From Oscheius dolichura (lineage: Eukaryota; Nematoda; Chromadorea; Rhabditida; Rhabditidae), in NCBI GenBank assembly GCA_932521035.1, contig OW051495.1, positions 7,688,001 through 7,752,000 on the forward strand: a stretch of DNA of 64,000 bases, read 5' to 3'. Below the pieces are notes generated by a model. It ran no database searches and was not told the DNA's origin. It saw only the letters and a list, made by a program, of their open reading frames with translations. The translations under genes and the position numbers were made by a program. Shown here one piece after another: positions 34,001 through 45,945 of the stretch; the first letter of the stretch is position 1, and every line of letters begins with the position of its first letter.

Positions 34001-35834
34001 GCCCATGGATGGCTCTCCTCCGCCACCTGCCTGGTAGACGAACGATGGAGAGTCCAGATCACTTTTTATGCTCTGGACTTTATCAAAGAGTGTAATCTAT
34101 TCGCACAGCAGGACTTGTTGTGGGTTGCTCCGGAGCGATTGAGAGATACTAGCGCCCTTGCTACCAAGGAGTCGGACATCTACAGGTGAGTTTTGGTTAC
34201 TAGCCACAGGCAGAATTACCGTATTCCCATGAATCTCCCTCGGATTACGGTAGTTCCCATATTTATCTTCTGGGTCCCATGATTCACCGTATTCTCCAAA
34301 AAGAAGCCTTACCTGTACGCATGACCGATATAAGAATATATAAGACCCCCCGGGGCTTCCAGTTCACTTCCGGAATACGGTAAACATCAGGTTCTTTCAG
34401 TTTCGCCATAATCTGCTCCGAGATTATAACAAGAAAAGGAGCTTGGGATCTGGATAATCAAGACTATGACCTCGACGAGTTAGTATACAAGTTGAAGAAA
34501 GGCGGTCACCATGCTCCTCGACCTCTGCTGGACAGTGATGACGAGCAGCAGAACACTTCCCTCTGTCTCCTGGTTAGGGATTGTTGGGATGAAATGCCTC
34601 AAAACAGACCCAGCTTGGACCAGGTACATCTATAGCACCAAAATAAGGGTACCAAATCCAGATACGTCGCCTTCTTCGCGGTTTAAACCATAACAAGTCG
34701 TCGAATTTAATGGACCACGTCTTCAAAGTCCTGGAGCAATATGCCAACAACCTTGAATCAGAAGTAGAGCTGAGAATGAAAGAACTCACTGAAGAAAAGA
34801 AGAAATCAGACATTTTGCTTTACAGAATGCTTCCAAAGTGACCTCTGTTACCCTTTTATGGATAAAACAGAATTTCAGACAAGTAGCAGAACGTCTGAAA
34901 TTAGGACAGCCAGTGGAGCCGGAGACTTTCGATTGTGTGACCTTGTTCTTCTCGGACGTTGTCTCCTTCACGACCCTGGCTAGTCGATGCACTCCACTGC
35001 AGGTTGTCAACCTGCTGAATGATTTATACACGACCTTTGACGCTATAATTGACAACCACGATGTGTATAAGGTAATTTTGAGGGTTCAGAATACGGTAAA
35101 TCGTCTAATTAATGGAGTTTTATTGTAGCATGCCCAATTTGGAAGGAGGCACGCTCCAATGCAACAAGCCCTTCCAACTTTACTGTATCTACTCTTTTTT
35201 ACCCCCGAAAGGAGTAATGATCCTCTTCTTAGATCACAAACTCTGGATACTGTAGTTTTCTCGCTCATTTTCAGGTTGAAACAATCGGAGACGGTTATCT
35301 CTGCGTATCTGGTCTCCCGCACCGTAATGGCAATCTACACGCCAAGGTGTATATCCTCTTATCTTCCAGGTTTCTAATCTATTCTCCCTAGGAAATAGCA
35401 GAGATGTCCGTAAGCCTTCTCCGGGCCATAAAAAGCTTCCGAATTGCTCATCTTCCCAAGGAGAGGATAAGTATTCGCATTGGACTGCACACGGGGCCGG
35501 TGGTTACCGGAGTCGTTGGAATAACAATGCCCAGATATTGTCTCTTTGGAGATAGTGTCAATACGGCCAGTAGAATGGAAAGCAATGGAAAACGTGAGAA
35601 TTTTGTACTTCATTCCGCAAAATGTATTTAGCGGGGAGAATTCATATCTCGACAGAGACAATGGACTTTTTAACCAACGTAATTGGCGGGTATCGGACTG
35701 TCCCAAGGGGGGAAGTCATTGTGAAGGTATTTCTAGACTTATAGCTCACTTTATTCCACTTCCAGGGAAAAGGAGCCGTATCCACCCACTGGCTATTAAC
35801 AGACGAAGATGCAGACATTGGCTACGAGGATTAG
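28098..35834 (+). CDS. Receptor-type guanylyl cyclase
   Basis: Nineteen exons join in phase to about 1047 residues, the normal size. Exons: 28098-28163, 28208-28347, 28389-28489, 31802-31934, 31972-32092, 32132-32246, 32309-32619, 32865-33000, 33038-33174, 33217-33416, 33455-33716, 33794-34185, 34401-34623, 34662-34837, 34879-35071, 35275-35346, 35392-35593, 35632-35726, 35766-35834. They encode a signal peptide ([16 protein letters not shown]), an ANF-receptor ectodomain ([26 protein letters not shown]), one TM helix, a kinase-homology domain without catalytic residues, a dimerisation helix and a complete cyclase domain. The cyclase shows [29 protein letters not shown] and [12 protein letters not shown], with both metal aspartates, so an active enzyme making cGMP is expected. 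In nematodes such receptors act in sensory-neuron cilia. Intron 3 is 3.3 kb and contains the SMYD-like gene. AATAAA at 35895-35900. Confidence 0.93.
28947..31390 (-). CDS. SET- and MYND-domain protein (SMYD-like lysine methyltransferase), nested
   Basis: Eleven exons join in phase to 474 residues: 31390-31295, 31252-31166, 31118-30980, 30654-30527, 30484-30411, 30366-30261, 30220-29969, 29925-29856, 29501-29321, 29280-29148, 29105-28947. The MYND finger is clear: CSNCFTV, then [20 protein letters not shown] and YHKDEC. The split SET domain shows [17 protein letters not shown] (the NHSC cofactor motif), LTISYM with the motif tyrosine, and a post-SET cysteine cluster CECERC. The C-terminal TPR-like part contains [14 protein letters not shown]. 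It should methylate lysines on histone or non-histone proteins. The ATG follows a TTTTTCAG acceptor. AATAAA at 28906-28901. The whole gene lies inside intron 3 of the guanylyl cyclase, on the opposite strand. Confidence 0.88.
31727..31771. repeat. Tandem repeat, three 15-bp units
   Basis: Three consecutive copies of TGACCTTATTTCCAC, located in the guanylyl cyclase intron just before exon 4 and upstream of the nested SMYD-like gene. Confidence 0.85.
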
Positions 35835-35916
35835 AAGCCATACAGCAAAGATGACAAATGATTAAAGGTACAAATGAAATGCACTCATGTACAAAATAAA
35901 AATTAACGAATAAAGA

Positions 35917-36183
35917 ATGTATAGAACTCCAAGACCACAAATATGGAAAGCTCTGAGAAAGCGTGGAGTCCCCGAGAAATACGTACGATTGGTTGCTGAT
36001 ACATATGAAAAGGCTACTACGACAGTGAGAACAGCATATGGAAACGGAAAAGAATTCAAGATAGAGACAGTACATCAAGGAAGTGCCCCCCTACTTTTCT
36101 TACTTTTCATAACAACGCTAGATGTAGTATTAGAGGTGCTTCTAGAAGAAGCACCTAAAAACTCACTGTATGCTGATGATACA
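35917..36183 (+). mobile_element. Truncated non-LTR (LINE) reverse transcriptase remnant
   Basis: An open stretch directly after the guanylyl cyclase 3' end encodes WKALRKRGVPEKYVRLV, YEKATTTVRTAYGNGKEF, VHQGSAP and ends at YADD. These are the order and motifs of non-LTR retrotransposon reverse transcriptases (fingers, 'HQGS' and the catalytic YADD box). The expected CPLSP-like spacing after HQGS is altered. The frame is lost within about 20 codons after YADD, and no endonuclease or 5' part is present. It is a dead fragment inserted at or just downstream of the cyclase polyadenylation site (AATAAA 35895-35900). Confidence 0.75.
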
Positions 36184-36267
36184 AGACCCAAAAGAAAATT
36201 TTTATTGCATTCTTTTTGTCGCATTATGAGCATCATTTTGACATATAAATCCAAAAAAGCAAAAATT

Positions 36268-36345
36268 TTCGACGTCGACGGGGATCGAACCTTCGACCTG
36301 TGGATCGTTGGCGCAGCGACCAAAATTTGTACCGGAAAACGCTTG
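36268..36345 (-). other. tRNA-like B-box segment (possible SINE or tRNA relic)
   Basis: Read on the minus strand the segment contains GGTTCGATCCCCG, a good internal polymerase III B box / T-loop, preceded by a short arm-like sequence. The T-stem does not pair well and no complete cloverleaf can be drawn. It may be a tRNA pseudogene or the head of a tRNA-derived SINE lying next to the LINE fragment. Confidence 0.3.
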
Positions 36346-36809
36346 CGCTCCACAGTTGTTAAATTGCGAATATCTCGACATTGAGTGATTGGATTTGGTT
36401 ACTCTAAAAACAAATGTTGTAAGTTACGGTCAGATCTCTCGAATGGTACCAAACTCATTGAGATATGACCAAATCTAATTTCCACTTTGCGGTCCCTAAA
36501 TATAGGAGATCGGGTACAACTGCAGGGTCATCCTCTCAGAATGGATACAGGTCAGTTAGGGGAAGGGTCCGGAAGTTTCTAAAATAGGTCTCTTTTTCAA
36601 ATAGATAAACAGAAGAGACGTTCAAATTCGTTATGTGTACCATCGGCGTACAAGCTGGATTCCAGAGGTGAAAGAAACCCACTTCAAGCTCCAGTACAAG
36701 ACTCCCCGCAAACCCAACTTTTTAGCTACTGAAAACCTTTATTAAGCGACATTATTTATTATTCTACAGATATTTATTAGGCTACAGACACGAAAATAAG
36801 TGCAAAGTA

Positions 36810-39800
36810 TCAACGGAAATTAACAGGAAAAGAAAGGCAACTTGTACAAGGCGAAATTGTAGATGAGCTAACTTTCCAGGGCAGGATCCACTTTTTGCGC
36901 TGAGCAAGACCGAGTCGGTTGGAGAAGTTGACAATCTCCACTTCCCATTCGCGGCTTGTTGGGGTGAAGACATAGCCTACATCGCGACTGTGCGAATAAT
37001 TTTGCCATCCACAGTTGAGTAGTCTCAGTTCCCAAGAGTATGTGCAAGTCGTATTTTCCACTTCTGCTTGTAAAACGGTGCAATCTGCTTGATCGAATGT
37101 CATCTCGATGCGATTGATGTCGTTATACTGAAAACATTTATTATTCTCGTCGTCTATCTTTCGAATTAGATAGATAGATTTTTTTTTGTAATAGAAAATT
37201 TTGTAATAAAGGAAGTCGATAAGTTTCCGAGGATACAATTTAGAGAAGCTGGGACTGTAAGGGATTCCTGATAATGCCTTTTAGATAAAGTAGGGGCGGA
37301 TTCTCAAAAGATCATGGCGCGAAGTCATTTCTTTCTTCCGGCATATGGAAATAATTCAACTTACTTTGATATTTAATTTATGGTAGTTCATCTTGCTTCG
37401 ATGGTTGCATCCCAAAAAAGTTTTAGTAGGCTTTTTGATCCAATTCGCATAAATGTCTTGTTCATTCGTGCTCATGATTCGATATGTTGTGTAATAAAGA
37501 AGACGCATAACTGAAAAAAAACCGGTTATCACCTTTGCTACTACAGTTTTACCTCGGTTGCGAGCATTCAACTTGCTGAGCTTCTCATTATCTGTCTTCG
37601 TAGTTCGTCCTCATCCTGAAGTAGACTGTTATTTGGCTGAGTCAGTCAAAATAAAAATGCATAATGAAAGCAAAAACAAACGTGATCCAGAAGCTGGTCT
37701 TCAAAATTTGATAAGGAAGCATCCGAATCTACATCTTCTTCTCCGCTATCTCCTGACAGTTCTCCATCATCATTCTGCGGTGCATCTGGTGCATTTACCA
37801 GCCCGCCTGGCTCATTTTCCGGCACATCTGGTTCGTTTCAGAATCAGATATTCCCTGAAAGAATAAACAATTGAGATGGAGAACACGCGGTCGAATGAAG
37901 CCGCCAGTATAGGTCCCTTTCCCGTTTCTCTTTAGCTAACCAGAGAACTGTAGAAAAAAAAACAGAAAAAGGGGAAAGCAACCCACCCGCTCCGATTCTT
38001 CGTCTGAGATACTGAAATCAGTATTTCCCGCATCGAGATAAATTGATGACCACCGCGAACTTGAGGTATTCTGGCTGTATTTGCCGGCTTCTGAGGTCAC
38101 CACAGAGTTCGAGTCATCATCTTGATCCGAATCCCCTGGCCATGAACAAACCTTTTCTTTTTTCGAACCTTTCTGAAAGACAACCAGTTAGAAATAAACA
38201 ATACACAAATACCAGAGTTGTTTCAGGATGAAGACGTTGGTGGCCTTCTCCAGTCCCAGCAGGAAATTGGGTGAAGAAAATCACCGCCTTCAACGTCGGT
38301 GACTGATCCTCCAGGACAAATTAGATGGTCAACAGCTCTCCTAAAAGATCCTAAAAGAAAAAAATCATTAAAATGTAAGAAACCAATGTGCCGAGGTTTT
38401 CAACGTCAATTACTCCTGTATAATCTTTTTCCCCAATTCATTCTTCAGAATAAAAGAATAAACAGAATAAAAAAGGGGCGGCTTGAACGAGTTCTGCTAC
38501 AGAATTCCCCCTCCCCCCCCTCCCCGTTACAGTGCTCTTTCTTGTTTTCCATCGGAAGAAAGGGCATATTTTTAATTTCTAGCAGCTGTTCCCGCAATAA
38601 CCAAGGAATATGAACGGCTTTCAAGATCTCTGGGAAGACGGCCGTCCACTCGGCTACTGTATCAGTCTGCGCTTTTCAAAACAACCACAAAGTTCGGGTC
38701 CTTTTTCAAATTTTAAAAAGTACTGCGATCTAGCCTTTTTGGGCCAATTTAGAAGGTTTAAAAATAGGGGGATTTTTTGGTGTGGGATGCAAATGGAAGC
38801 TGCGTCGCCATAGCCAGGTATGTTGCCTATCGCCCAGGCAATTATGTTGATATCCCAGTTCCATGCTATTCTTAGGAAATATTGAAAAGAAAACATACGG
38901 TATCTCTGAAGACGGATGAGCTTGAAGAGGAGAGATCAGAACAGGAGCTAGAAGTCATCTGGCAGGGGACTCGGGCCGTTGATACAGTTGGCTGCGTCGG
39001 CTCCAATTCAGTCAGATGAGAAGAACCTGCAGATTGAACTGAAAATGAAAACATTACTCCTTGAACTCCATCCCTAAAAGGCAAAGTAAGTCCTGGGAAA
39101 GTCGTCTACCAGGCCAGTTGACGGCGATTTTGACCTCGTTTTTTATTGGTAAGCCCCTCCCCGATCCAAACCGGCGACAAACAGAAGAAGATCAGGCCAT
39201 TTCGTCATAAAAGAACAAGGGAAATAGAGCGGTTTAAATACGGTAGCCAGTTTTTAGCTTGCTGGTTTAAATTGCGGAATTCTCTTTCAAAAAAGGGAGG
39301 AAACCTGTACCACTACCGGAAGAGTGAATAGACAAAGTGCCCGAGAGATAAGTGGGGGACAGGAGGAAATACTCATCTGACCTAATTTCATTGAATTTCC
39401 AGGCACAACACGGGTAAAGAAAAATGAGTAATCCACTTACCACTGGAGGCCGACATTGTCAAGGTCGTAACATTCTGGCGGGCTTCTGTCATCTTGGCGG
39501 GAGTGTAGGCGTCAGCTTCAGTCGATACGGTATCAATCATTGCAACAACGACTCTTGAAACTTCATTGTAGATACTATGAAGTGACCCCTGAAAATAGAA
39601 GAAAATTAGTGGAAAAGGGCGTTAGAAAAATCGAAATTGGGGAATTTTGGACAGATTTTCGAGTTTTCTCCGCGAGTCATGTTCCCGTTCAAATTTGTTC
39701 CATATTTTCCCATTTTAGAGGGTTTTACAGAGTAATACGGGAAAATGTACAGTCTAGTTAAAAAAACGGCCCAATTTTGATGAATTTGGAGTCGAAAAAA

Positions 39801-40150
39801 GTCCCGGTTTTTTGCCTTTTTTACGACCGTTTCGAAAGAAGGGCAAGGGTGCATGTGTCCCGAATTTCTTGGAAAAAGCTGAATAGACAGGAAATACCAA
39901 CCTTTGCAACTGCTTGTAGACGCGGAGGAGGACACTCGACCTTACATCTCCAGAATGCCCGGATGTCTTCGAATCTTCTTGGCTCGGCAGCGCCAAAGCG
40001 AACGCCAATTACAATCGCTGTGGTCATTTCTGAAAACAAAAAAAATGTTAACTCTTTTTTTTTGGAAGGAGAAGAAAGAGGAAAGAACTCACCTAAGTTG
40101 GAAGTTGACGAATTTGCGTCCTCCAGGTAGTTATGTTTGTTGTGTTCCAT
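36810..40150 (-). CDS. Uncharacterised 12-exon protein with acidic/Ser-rich middle
   Basis: Exons 40150-40093, 40029-39902, 39588-39441, 39038-38899, 38666-38489, 38415-38384, 38302-38213, 38172-37983, 37827-37682, 37615-37573, 37510-37365 and 37127-36810 join in phase to about 538 residues. I do not recognise the family. The N-terminal third contains VRFGAAEPRRFEDIRAFWRC and LHSIYNEVSRVVVAMIDTVS. A Ser/Thr-rich linker follows, then FPEILKAVHIPWLLREQL. The middle is very acidic (GDSGEEDVDSDASLSNFEDQ). The C-terminal 150 residues look folded, with several Cys and Trp (CTYSWELRLLNCGWQNYS). The exon 5/6 junction is the weakest: the nearest donor (38531) would create TGA, whereas the donor at 38489 keeps the frame open across a G-rich stretch. 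AATAAA at 36778-36773. The composition suggests an intracellular or nuclear protein, but that is a guess. Confidence 0.55.
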
Positions 40151-42330
40151 CTAAAAACAGAATATAATAAAATGAACTAGTTGGATAAATAGGGCGGGAA
40201 ATAAAAGGGGCTTTAGTATTCGAACCAGTCAAAAAGCGAAATCTTTGCGTTATTTTCAGTTTGGACCAGTTCTTTGACTGGTTCAAGTCCATGTCAATCA
40301 TCCGTCGAATTCGGACGATTTTCTGTCAAAATTTGACCACCCAAGACATTATTCAAATTGGATTCTTCTATCCAAAAGAGCCCAGACTACGGTAGACACC
40401 CGAATGGAGGAGGAGCAAACCTAGACAGCCCGCTATGGGTCGAGGCGCGCGCTTGAGTCTCCTTCGCATTTTCAACTGCGTCCAACTCGAAATAATGGCA
40501 GTCGAAATCAAAGTCAACCCCCTTGACTGCTCTGGTAACTAGACGGCCAAGCTACGTCATCTATGGGAGCGGTTTTGAACCACTTGGGGAACCGTTGAAG
40601 CGTCGCGGAGATGTGGCAGCGCCGTGGAATCTTTTGAGCAAATCTTTTTAACGGGAGCTGTTGCCCCGTAGTGGGAGGGTTTGAAGGGGCATGGCAGCCT
40701 ACCAGGGGAGTCGAGAGTCACGTACAACCCAGCAACGCAAACTTAGAAAGAAACCACGGAGGGAAGAAGACAGCGGGCTTCGAATGAATTTGGTCCCGGC
40801 TCAAACATGGGGATTGGCTCAGCGCAGAGAGGAAGCGCGGGTAGAAGCCAATGAGGAGATAAGAGAAAAAACGTACCTTGAGTTAGGTGGAAAGGGAGAA
40901 GATAAACACTCGTCTAGAGAAAGACCCAATGTATTTGTGACAAAAATCGCTGCAGTTTTGACAAGCGCAGTTTTTCGACAAGTTTTGGTCAAGACAAGAC
41001 GAAGTTTTGACAGGAGTTTTGCACATAGGACGCTTCTGCTGTACGTGTCAAATTTCAAACACAATATTGGGGGATTAGAAAGAGAGAGGAGGGCATGTTT
41101 CTCCAAGGCGTGCACCGTGTACTCAACGCTATGGCGGGATAACTACAGCCCGACGCGGCTTCAGCGATGCCGAGAAGTGATCTGCCCAATTTTTTATTCC
41201 CAAACGAACTGTAAGCTCAGATTCTTAGGAGAAAACGACAGAACGATCATATTCTGTCGGCAAACTGGGTGAGAGAATTTGTGACAAACCGGCGGACAAG
41301 CGCCGGCCTCTGTGAGGTTATAGAGAATGAGCCTTATGGGTAGACGGCATCACGGTGGACAGGCTCGGTTAAATGGTACAAGAGCAGCTAATGTTTATTC
41401 TCTGGGTCAAACAGAGAAGTCCAGCCAGCCTCTTCTCAACGCCATTGACTTCTTCGTGGCTACCGTAACCGGCATCTACCCTCGTAACCGGCATCTACCC
41501 ACAAGTCTCCTATTTTGGATGAAAAAGAGCGTACTGAGCTGTTCTACCCATTACTCTAACAGCGGAGTCCTTTCTGTAGATGGCATATTTTCCCGGAATA
41601 TCGTTGATTCGAAAGATTAATAGAGCCCAAAATGAAAGGGAGCCACTGAGCCGAATGGAGAGAGCGGATGAGCGGGACCAGATCCTTAAAAGATGTCAGT
41701 CATAGGATATCCTGAGATTACCAATGAATTAAACAAAGCCAAATCTCTAAAGAAGTCCGAATGAACCCATATTTTTAATTGCTGATTTCTTCAGGCCTGA
41801 AGGTGGCCAATCGATCCTCCCGGAGACAGTGAGTAGTGGGCCTGCTTGTTTGTTTTCCCTGTTCCTTTCCCCAGCCCGTGGGGCCGAGTCGCCCAGCCAT
41901 TTTCTGCCACTACTCCAAATGAATAAGAAAGCAAAAATGCCGTTTTGCCCCTTAAAAGTCACTACTAGGACATCGAGGCTGGGGTAATTTGGACGGACGC
42001 CGGACGCACGGCGGACGGCGGACGGCGCCACTTTTCTAAACGCGTTTGTCGCTCGTTCTCGCTTATTTGGCCAAACTTCACCAAACTTGGTCACTAGTGC
42101 AACTAGTGACCGGCGCACCCGACGCAATAAAAAAAATTGGGGTTCTTCAGAAGGAAAAGGAGTTATACGCACAAACGTCATTACATTACTTAGCCTCTCA
42201 CAGGGATAAACACAAATACGGCGCACGCGATTCTGTTAATATAATGCAGGTGAAATAGATAAACTGCACCTGTGATTGCAGGTGATTTGCTAAAATTTAA
42301 AACCACCGCGTAAACCTTATTACGCTTAAA
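40151..42330. other. Intergenic with weak open frames and GC-rich simple repeat
   Basis: About 2.2 kb with no supported gene. A 193-codon plus-strand open frame (40691-41272) begins with ATG and encodes a basic peptide. It lacks any motif, splice context or signal, so I regard it as chance or an old repeat. Positions 41464-41500 hold two copies of an 18-bp unit (CGTAACCGGCATCTACCC). Around 41990-42030 lies a GGACGGC-type simple repeat. Confidence 0.4.
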
Positions 42331-44011
42331 ATGAGTCTCCCGTTTCTTGCGTATGTCTTCAGCACACCATTGACTATATTTTACTATATCCTCTTTCTAT
42401 TAACATTCCTAATTGATACTGCTTTATTCTATGGTATCTGCTTTCATACACCACCTAAAATGAACGATATCAAGCTTATTCTACAAGGAATGGTTGTAAG
42501 TAAAAATTGAAAACGTAGTTTCAGAAAGAAGCATCTACTTTTCAGCTTTTCCAATTGTTAGCTGAAATTATAAATGGATTGGGTAATGCTTCTGAATATA
42601 TGTATCCACTTTATGTAGTCAAAATTCATGGGTTTTGTGCATTTTTTGGAAAGAGCGGTGGAGTTATTGGCGTAAGTCGATGTGCCTTCAAACTTCATCC
42701 TGCTAATGGATTTTAAAAAAACTGTGGTCTTATTTGTTGTCGTTATTATGTAATCTGTCAAGAAAAAAGACGACATTCAGGGTCTATTCGAGAACTCGCC
42801 GAGAATAATTTTTAGTGGCAGGGCGCACTCACAGATAATTTTTGAGCGGCCAAGAAGAAAATAAGGCCTGTAAAGTTCGGTCAGCTGCTATAGCCCTGCG
42901 CCGCCCGCGAATTACTTTCCATTTGAAACAGACTATAAACCGTTAGACCTTCAATATCGTCTTTTTTTTCCTGACAGACTATATTTCAGCTTGTGGCGGG
43001 CGCTTTATCGATTTGCCTTTGTGGCGGAACGGTATGTGAATGTTGTGTTTACCGATTTATGGCAGTTGTGTTAAACATCAAATTTACTGTGGGACTTATT
43101 GGGTACTACTCATTTTAGACAAATTTTAAATAATCCTCTTTCTTAAAGGTTTGTTGTATTTCATATAGTCGCTGCAGTTCTTGGAATAGCGTGTGCAACT
43201 TATTTATCCAATCATTTCTTCATGAGTACAGAGGTTTGTTGCTGTACTGCGGCAATCAAGATATTGTCCATTTTCGTAAAAGGATATTCCACGGATTCCA
43301 ATTTGGGGGTACGGGACTAGCTTTGAAAGCTACCTGGTCCCGCAGCGGAGAGGTGAAATATCTTTTTCCGCTGGGGAATATCCATTGGAAATGGACTATA
43401 ATCAACATTATAGGAGTTTATAGCCTACTGTAACTTGCATAAGATCGCTTACGAACATGCTGATATTAATTACGAGACGGACGTTTTGATTATATTAAAT
43501 CAGAATTCTGCTGATCTTTCGCTTCTATGTAAACATCTCTTAAACTTTCTCTTAACCTCTTACAGTATATATATTTATTTGTTTATTTACTTTTCCTGTA
43601 CTCTTCGTCGTCATTCTATCCTATGTAACATATCAAAATTTATGCCATATATCTCCTACTACCAGTGGCCATCGGCATCGTCAACAAAAGAAACTAACAA
43701 TTATGCTTCTAGCTCAGGTGAGCTTATCGCATTCTCTTGACTTTCCGTTTCAATTTAAGGGCCTACTTCCTTTACTTCTTGTATTGGTTATTGTACTATA
43801 CTGTATTTATGTTCTACCAGGTTTTACTAGAAAGGAGAGTGCGCCCCGAAACAGTTGGCAGCTTCTTATGGACGGTTTAGCTTGCTATCCGTTGAGCAGC
43901 TCTATAGTAACCTGTCTCCTGATCACGCCCTATTATAATTTCCTTAAAAATATATTGGTAAAATTAAAGGTCTGGCCGAGACACGAAACCAATGTCTCGG
44001 TATTGACATGA
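42331..44011 (+). CDS. Srh/str-like chemoreceptor, tandem array copy 1 (possible frameshift)
   Basis: Seven exons: 42331-42495, 42546-42671, 42990-43103, 43149-43233, 43414-43528, 43566-43717, 43760-44011. The sequence has TPPKMNDIKLILQGMV after TM1, ASEYMYPLYVVKIHGFCAFF in TM3, LSICLCGGTVCECCVYRF, TM4 to TM6 and the ending GLACYPLSSSIVTCLLITPYYNFLK. These match the other three copies. Exon 3 is 114 bp here but 113 bp in all other copies, so the phase into exon 4 breaks by one base. The extra base is probably in the AAAA run at 43080-43083. With one base less the model is 335 residues and fully open. It is therefore either a young pseudogene or a homopolymer error. AATAAA at 44011-44016. G-protein-coupled sensory receptor by family. 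Confidence 0.7.
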
Positions 44012-44271
44012 ATAAAGATGGTTGATTAGTTGTTCGGAAAGATCTATGGCCCTAGACTATGGATAGGCCTTGAGAGCTCTATTTCCAATGAAAACTTGGG
44101 TATTGGCACCCATCTCATTGTGGTAAACTAACGGCTGGCGTTTGTTTGGCTGAGATGTATATGTCAGTCTCTTCCGGCCGTGACCTTTGTCTTAACAAGA
44201 TTCAGCTGTTTTCATTTTTGTTCAAGCAGGTGACTTTACATATTGAGCCCTGACACCTCTCGACTTATTGA

Positions 44272-45542
44272 ATGCTCTTATCCCACATCTTTAGTTCTCC
44301 GTTCTATATATATTTCTACTTCATTTTTCTGCTAGTAATACTCGTTGATTGTCTCTTATTTTATGCTATTTGGAAGCACACACCATCTAAAATGAATGAT
44401 ATCAAGCCTATTCTGCAGACCATGGTGGTTAGTTTCTCAATACGGTCACTGTCTTACATAAGTCTTCATTTTAGTTCTTTCAAATACTGTCGAGTGTTTC
44501 AAATGCTTTGGGTAGTGCTCCTGAATACATGTATCCGCTCTATGTGATAGAATTTAATGGTTTTTATACATTTCTTGGAAGAGATTATGGCGGAGTTGCC
44601 AGTGTAACTATTCCAAAATATGCATTTGAAAATTCATTTTCCAGCTCGTAACGGTCGTCTTATTTATTTGTCTATGTGGCACTTGTATTGTTGAATGCTG
44701 TCTTTATCGGTTTCTTACAGTATTTCTTCAATTTAACTTACAATTAAATGTAATCTGGTTCTTTTATTTTAAAACGTATCTTATAATACCATTTTAAAGG
44801 TTTCTTCTTGCCCATATTCTGTTGGGTTGTATGGGAGGAATTCTTGGAATATACTTGCTTCTCAAATTTCTCCTAATGAAGCCCATTGTAACTAATCGCT
44901 TACTATATCCTTTTCAACCTCACATACATTTTCAGGATTACATAATTTATTGTAAACTACACAAATTCCCTTATCAACATCCCAATGTTAACTACGATAC
45001 GGACGTTCTGGCTATTTTAGAACAGAATTCATCTGATTACGTCTGGATCTGTAATCCTACCTTTGATTAAAAGTCAATGTTTTTTTTACAGTCTATGCGA
45101 TATTTCTGCTTATGGGTTCTGCAGTAATACTGGTCTACATCCTATCAGTGCTCATGTATAGGAAATTAGCCCGTCATGCTTATACAACCAGCGTCGGTCA
45201 TCATCATCAACAGAAGAAATTGACTCTCATGCTTCTTGGGCAGGTAGAAATTGAGAAAAAATAACATACGTATTAATGTTTTAGGGCTCACTACCAATAG
45301 CTTTTATTCTTACCCTTGCTGTGGCATTTCTCCTTGGAGCGTCAAGTTCAGCTAGAGGGGAGAGTCCTCCCGAGATATGTTGGATGTTGATTATGCAGGC
45401 TATAGCCTGGTACCCGCTGAGCAGTTCTTTTTTGACGTGTGTCCTGACTACACCCTATTATACGTTTTTTAAAAGCATTTTTGTTAAATTAATGGTCTGG
45501 CCCAAGTCAACAAGAGAGACCAGCATCGTTGTATTGAGATGA
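44272..45542 (+). CDS. Srh/str-like chemoreceptor, tandem array copy 2
   Basis: Seven exons (44272-44427, 44475-44603, 44645-44757, 44800-44887, 44936-45050, 45092-45243, 45285-45542) join in phase to 336 residues. It starts MLLSHIFSSPFYIYFYFIF and carries KHTPSKMNDIKPILQTMV, GSAPEYMYPLYVIEFNGFY, FICLCGTCIVECCLYRF, KKLTLMLLGQGSLPIAFILT and AIAWYPLSSSFLTCVLTTPY. The last pattern resembles the TM7 end of srh/str receptors. AATAAA at 45544-45549. From 44790 to 45351 it is identical to copy 3, introns included, while flanking exons differ clearly. No disabling change seen. Confidence 0.82.
44790..45351. repeat. 562-bp block identical to 46466-47027
   Basis: By direct line-by-line comparison 44790-45351 and 46466-47027 (offset 1676) show no difference. 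They cover exon 4 to the first third of exon 7, with the three introns between. The bases just outside differ (44789/46465 and 45352/47028), and the neighbouring exons are clearly diverged. The pattern points to gene conversion rather than simple duplication. Confidence 0.9.
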
Positions 45543-45549
45543 TAATAAA

Positions 45550-45945
45550 GAGTTCATAAGACAAACTTCCCATAGAGCCATAGAGCCGTGGTCCATGACG
45601 TGACCTAGCAGTAAACATGTAAAGAATAATATGGCGTTTCTAATGTTCATTTTCCGAATTTCTATTTGGGGTCAATACCAAGGGAAAATGAGACATTGAA
45701 GAAACTGAAGAAACTTGTAAGTTTATATAACTTGTATATAAATATAATGTTGTTATTTGATTCCTCGAAAATAACTGCACCCATTAAATCACATTCTACC
45801 GTATGATCTGTCTGAATAAAATATAAAATATCTCCTACTTTTAATATTTTCCTGCAGCTGATTACGGGAGGGGGGGGGGGGGCTCTACTACCCTCACAAA
45901 CAGGTGAATTTCTCTATTGAGTAGTGACACTTATCGACTTATTGA
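45550..45945. other. Spacer between array copies 2 and 3, with poly-G tract
   Basis: AT-rich spacer that ends in a CCTGCAGCTG word and a G-rich tract near 45868-45883. The same arrangement (GAATAAAATAT, then pyrimidines, CCTGCAGCTG and a short G run) recurs at 47853-47903 before copy 4. The spacers were therefore duplicated together with the receptor genes. Confidence 0.5.

Noticed and set aside
40691-41272. 193-codon plus-strand open frame starting with ATG
   Set aside because: Basic, low-information composition, no motif, no signal peptide, no splice-compatible neighbour and an equally open antisense frame; most likely chance.
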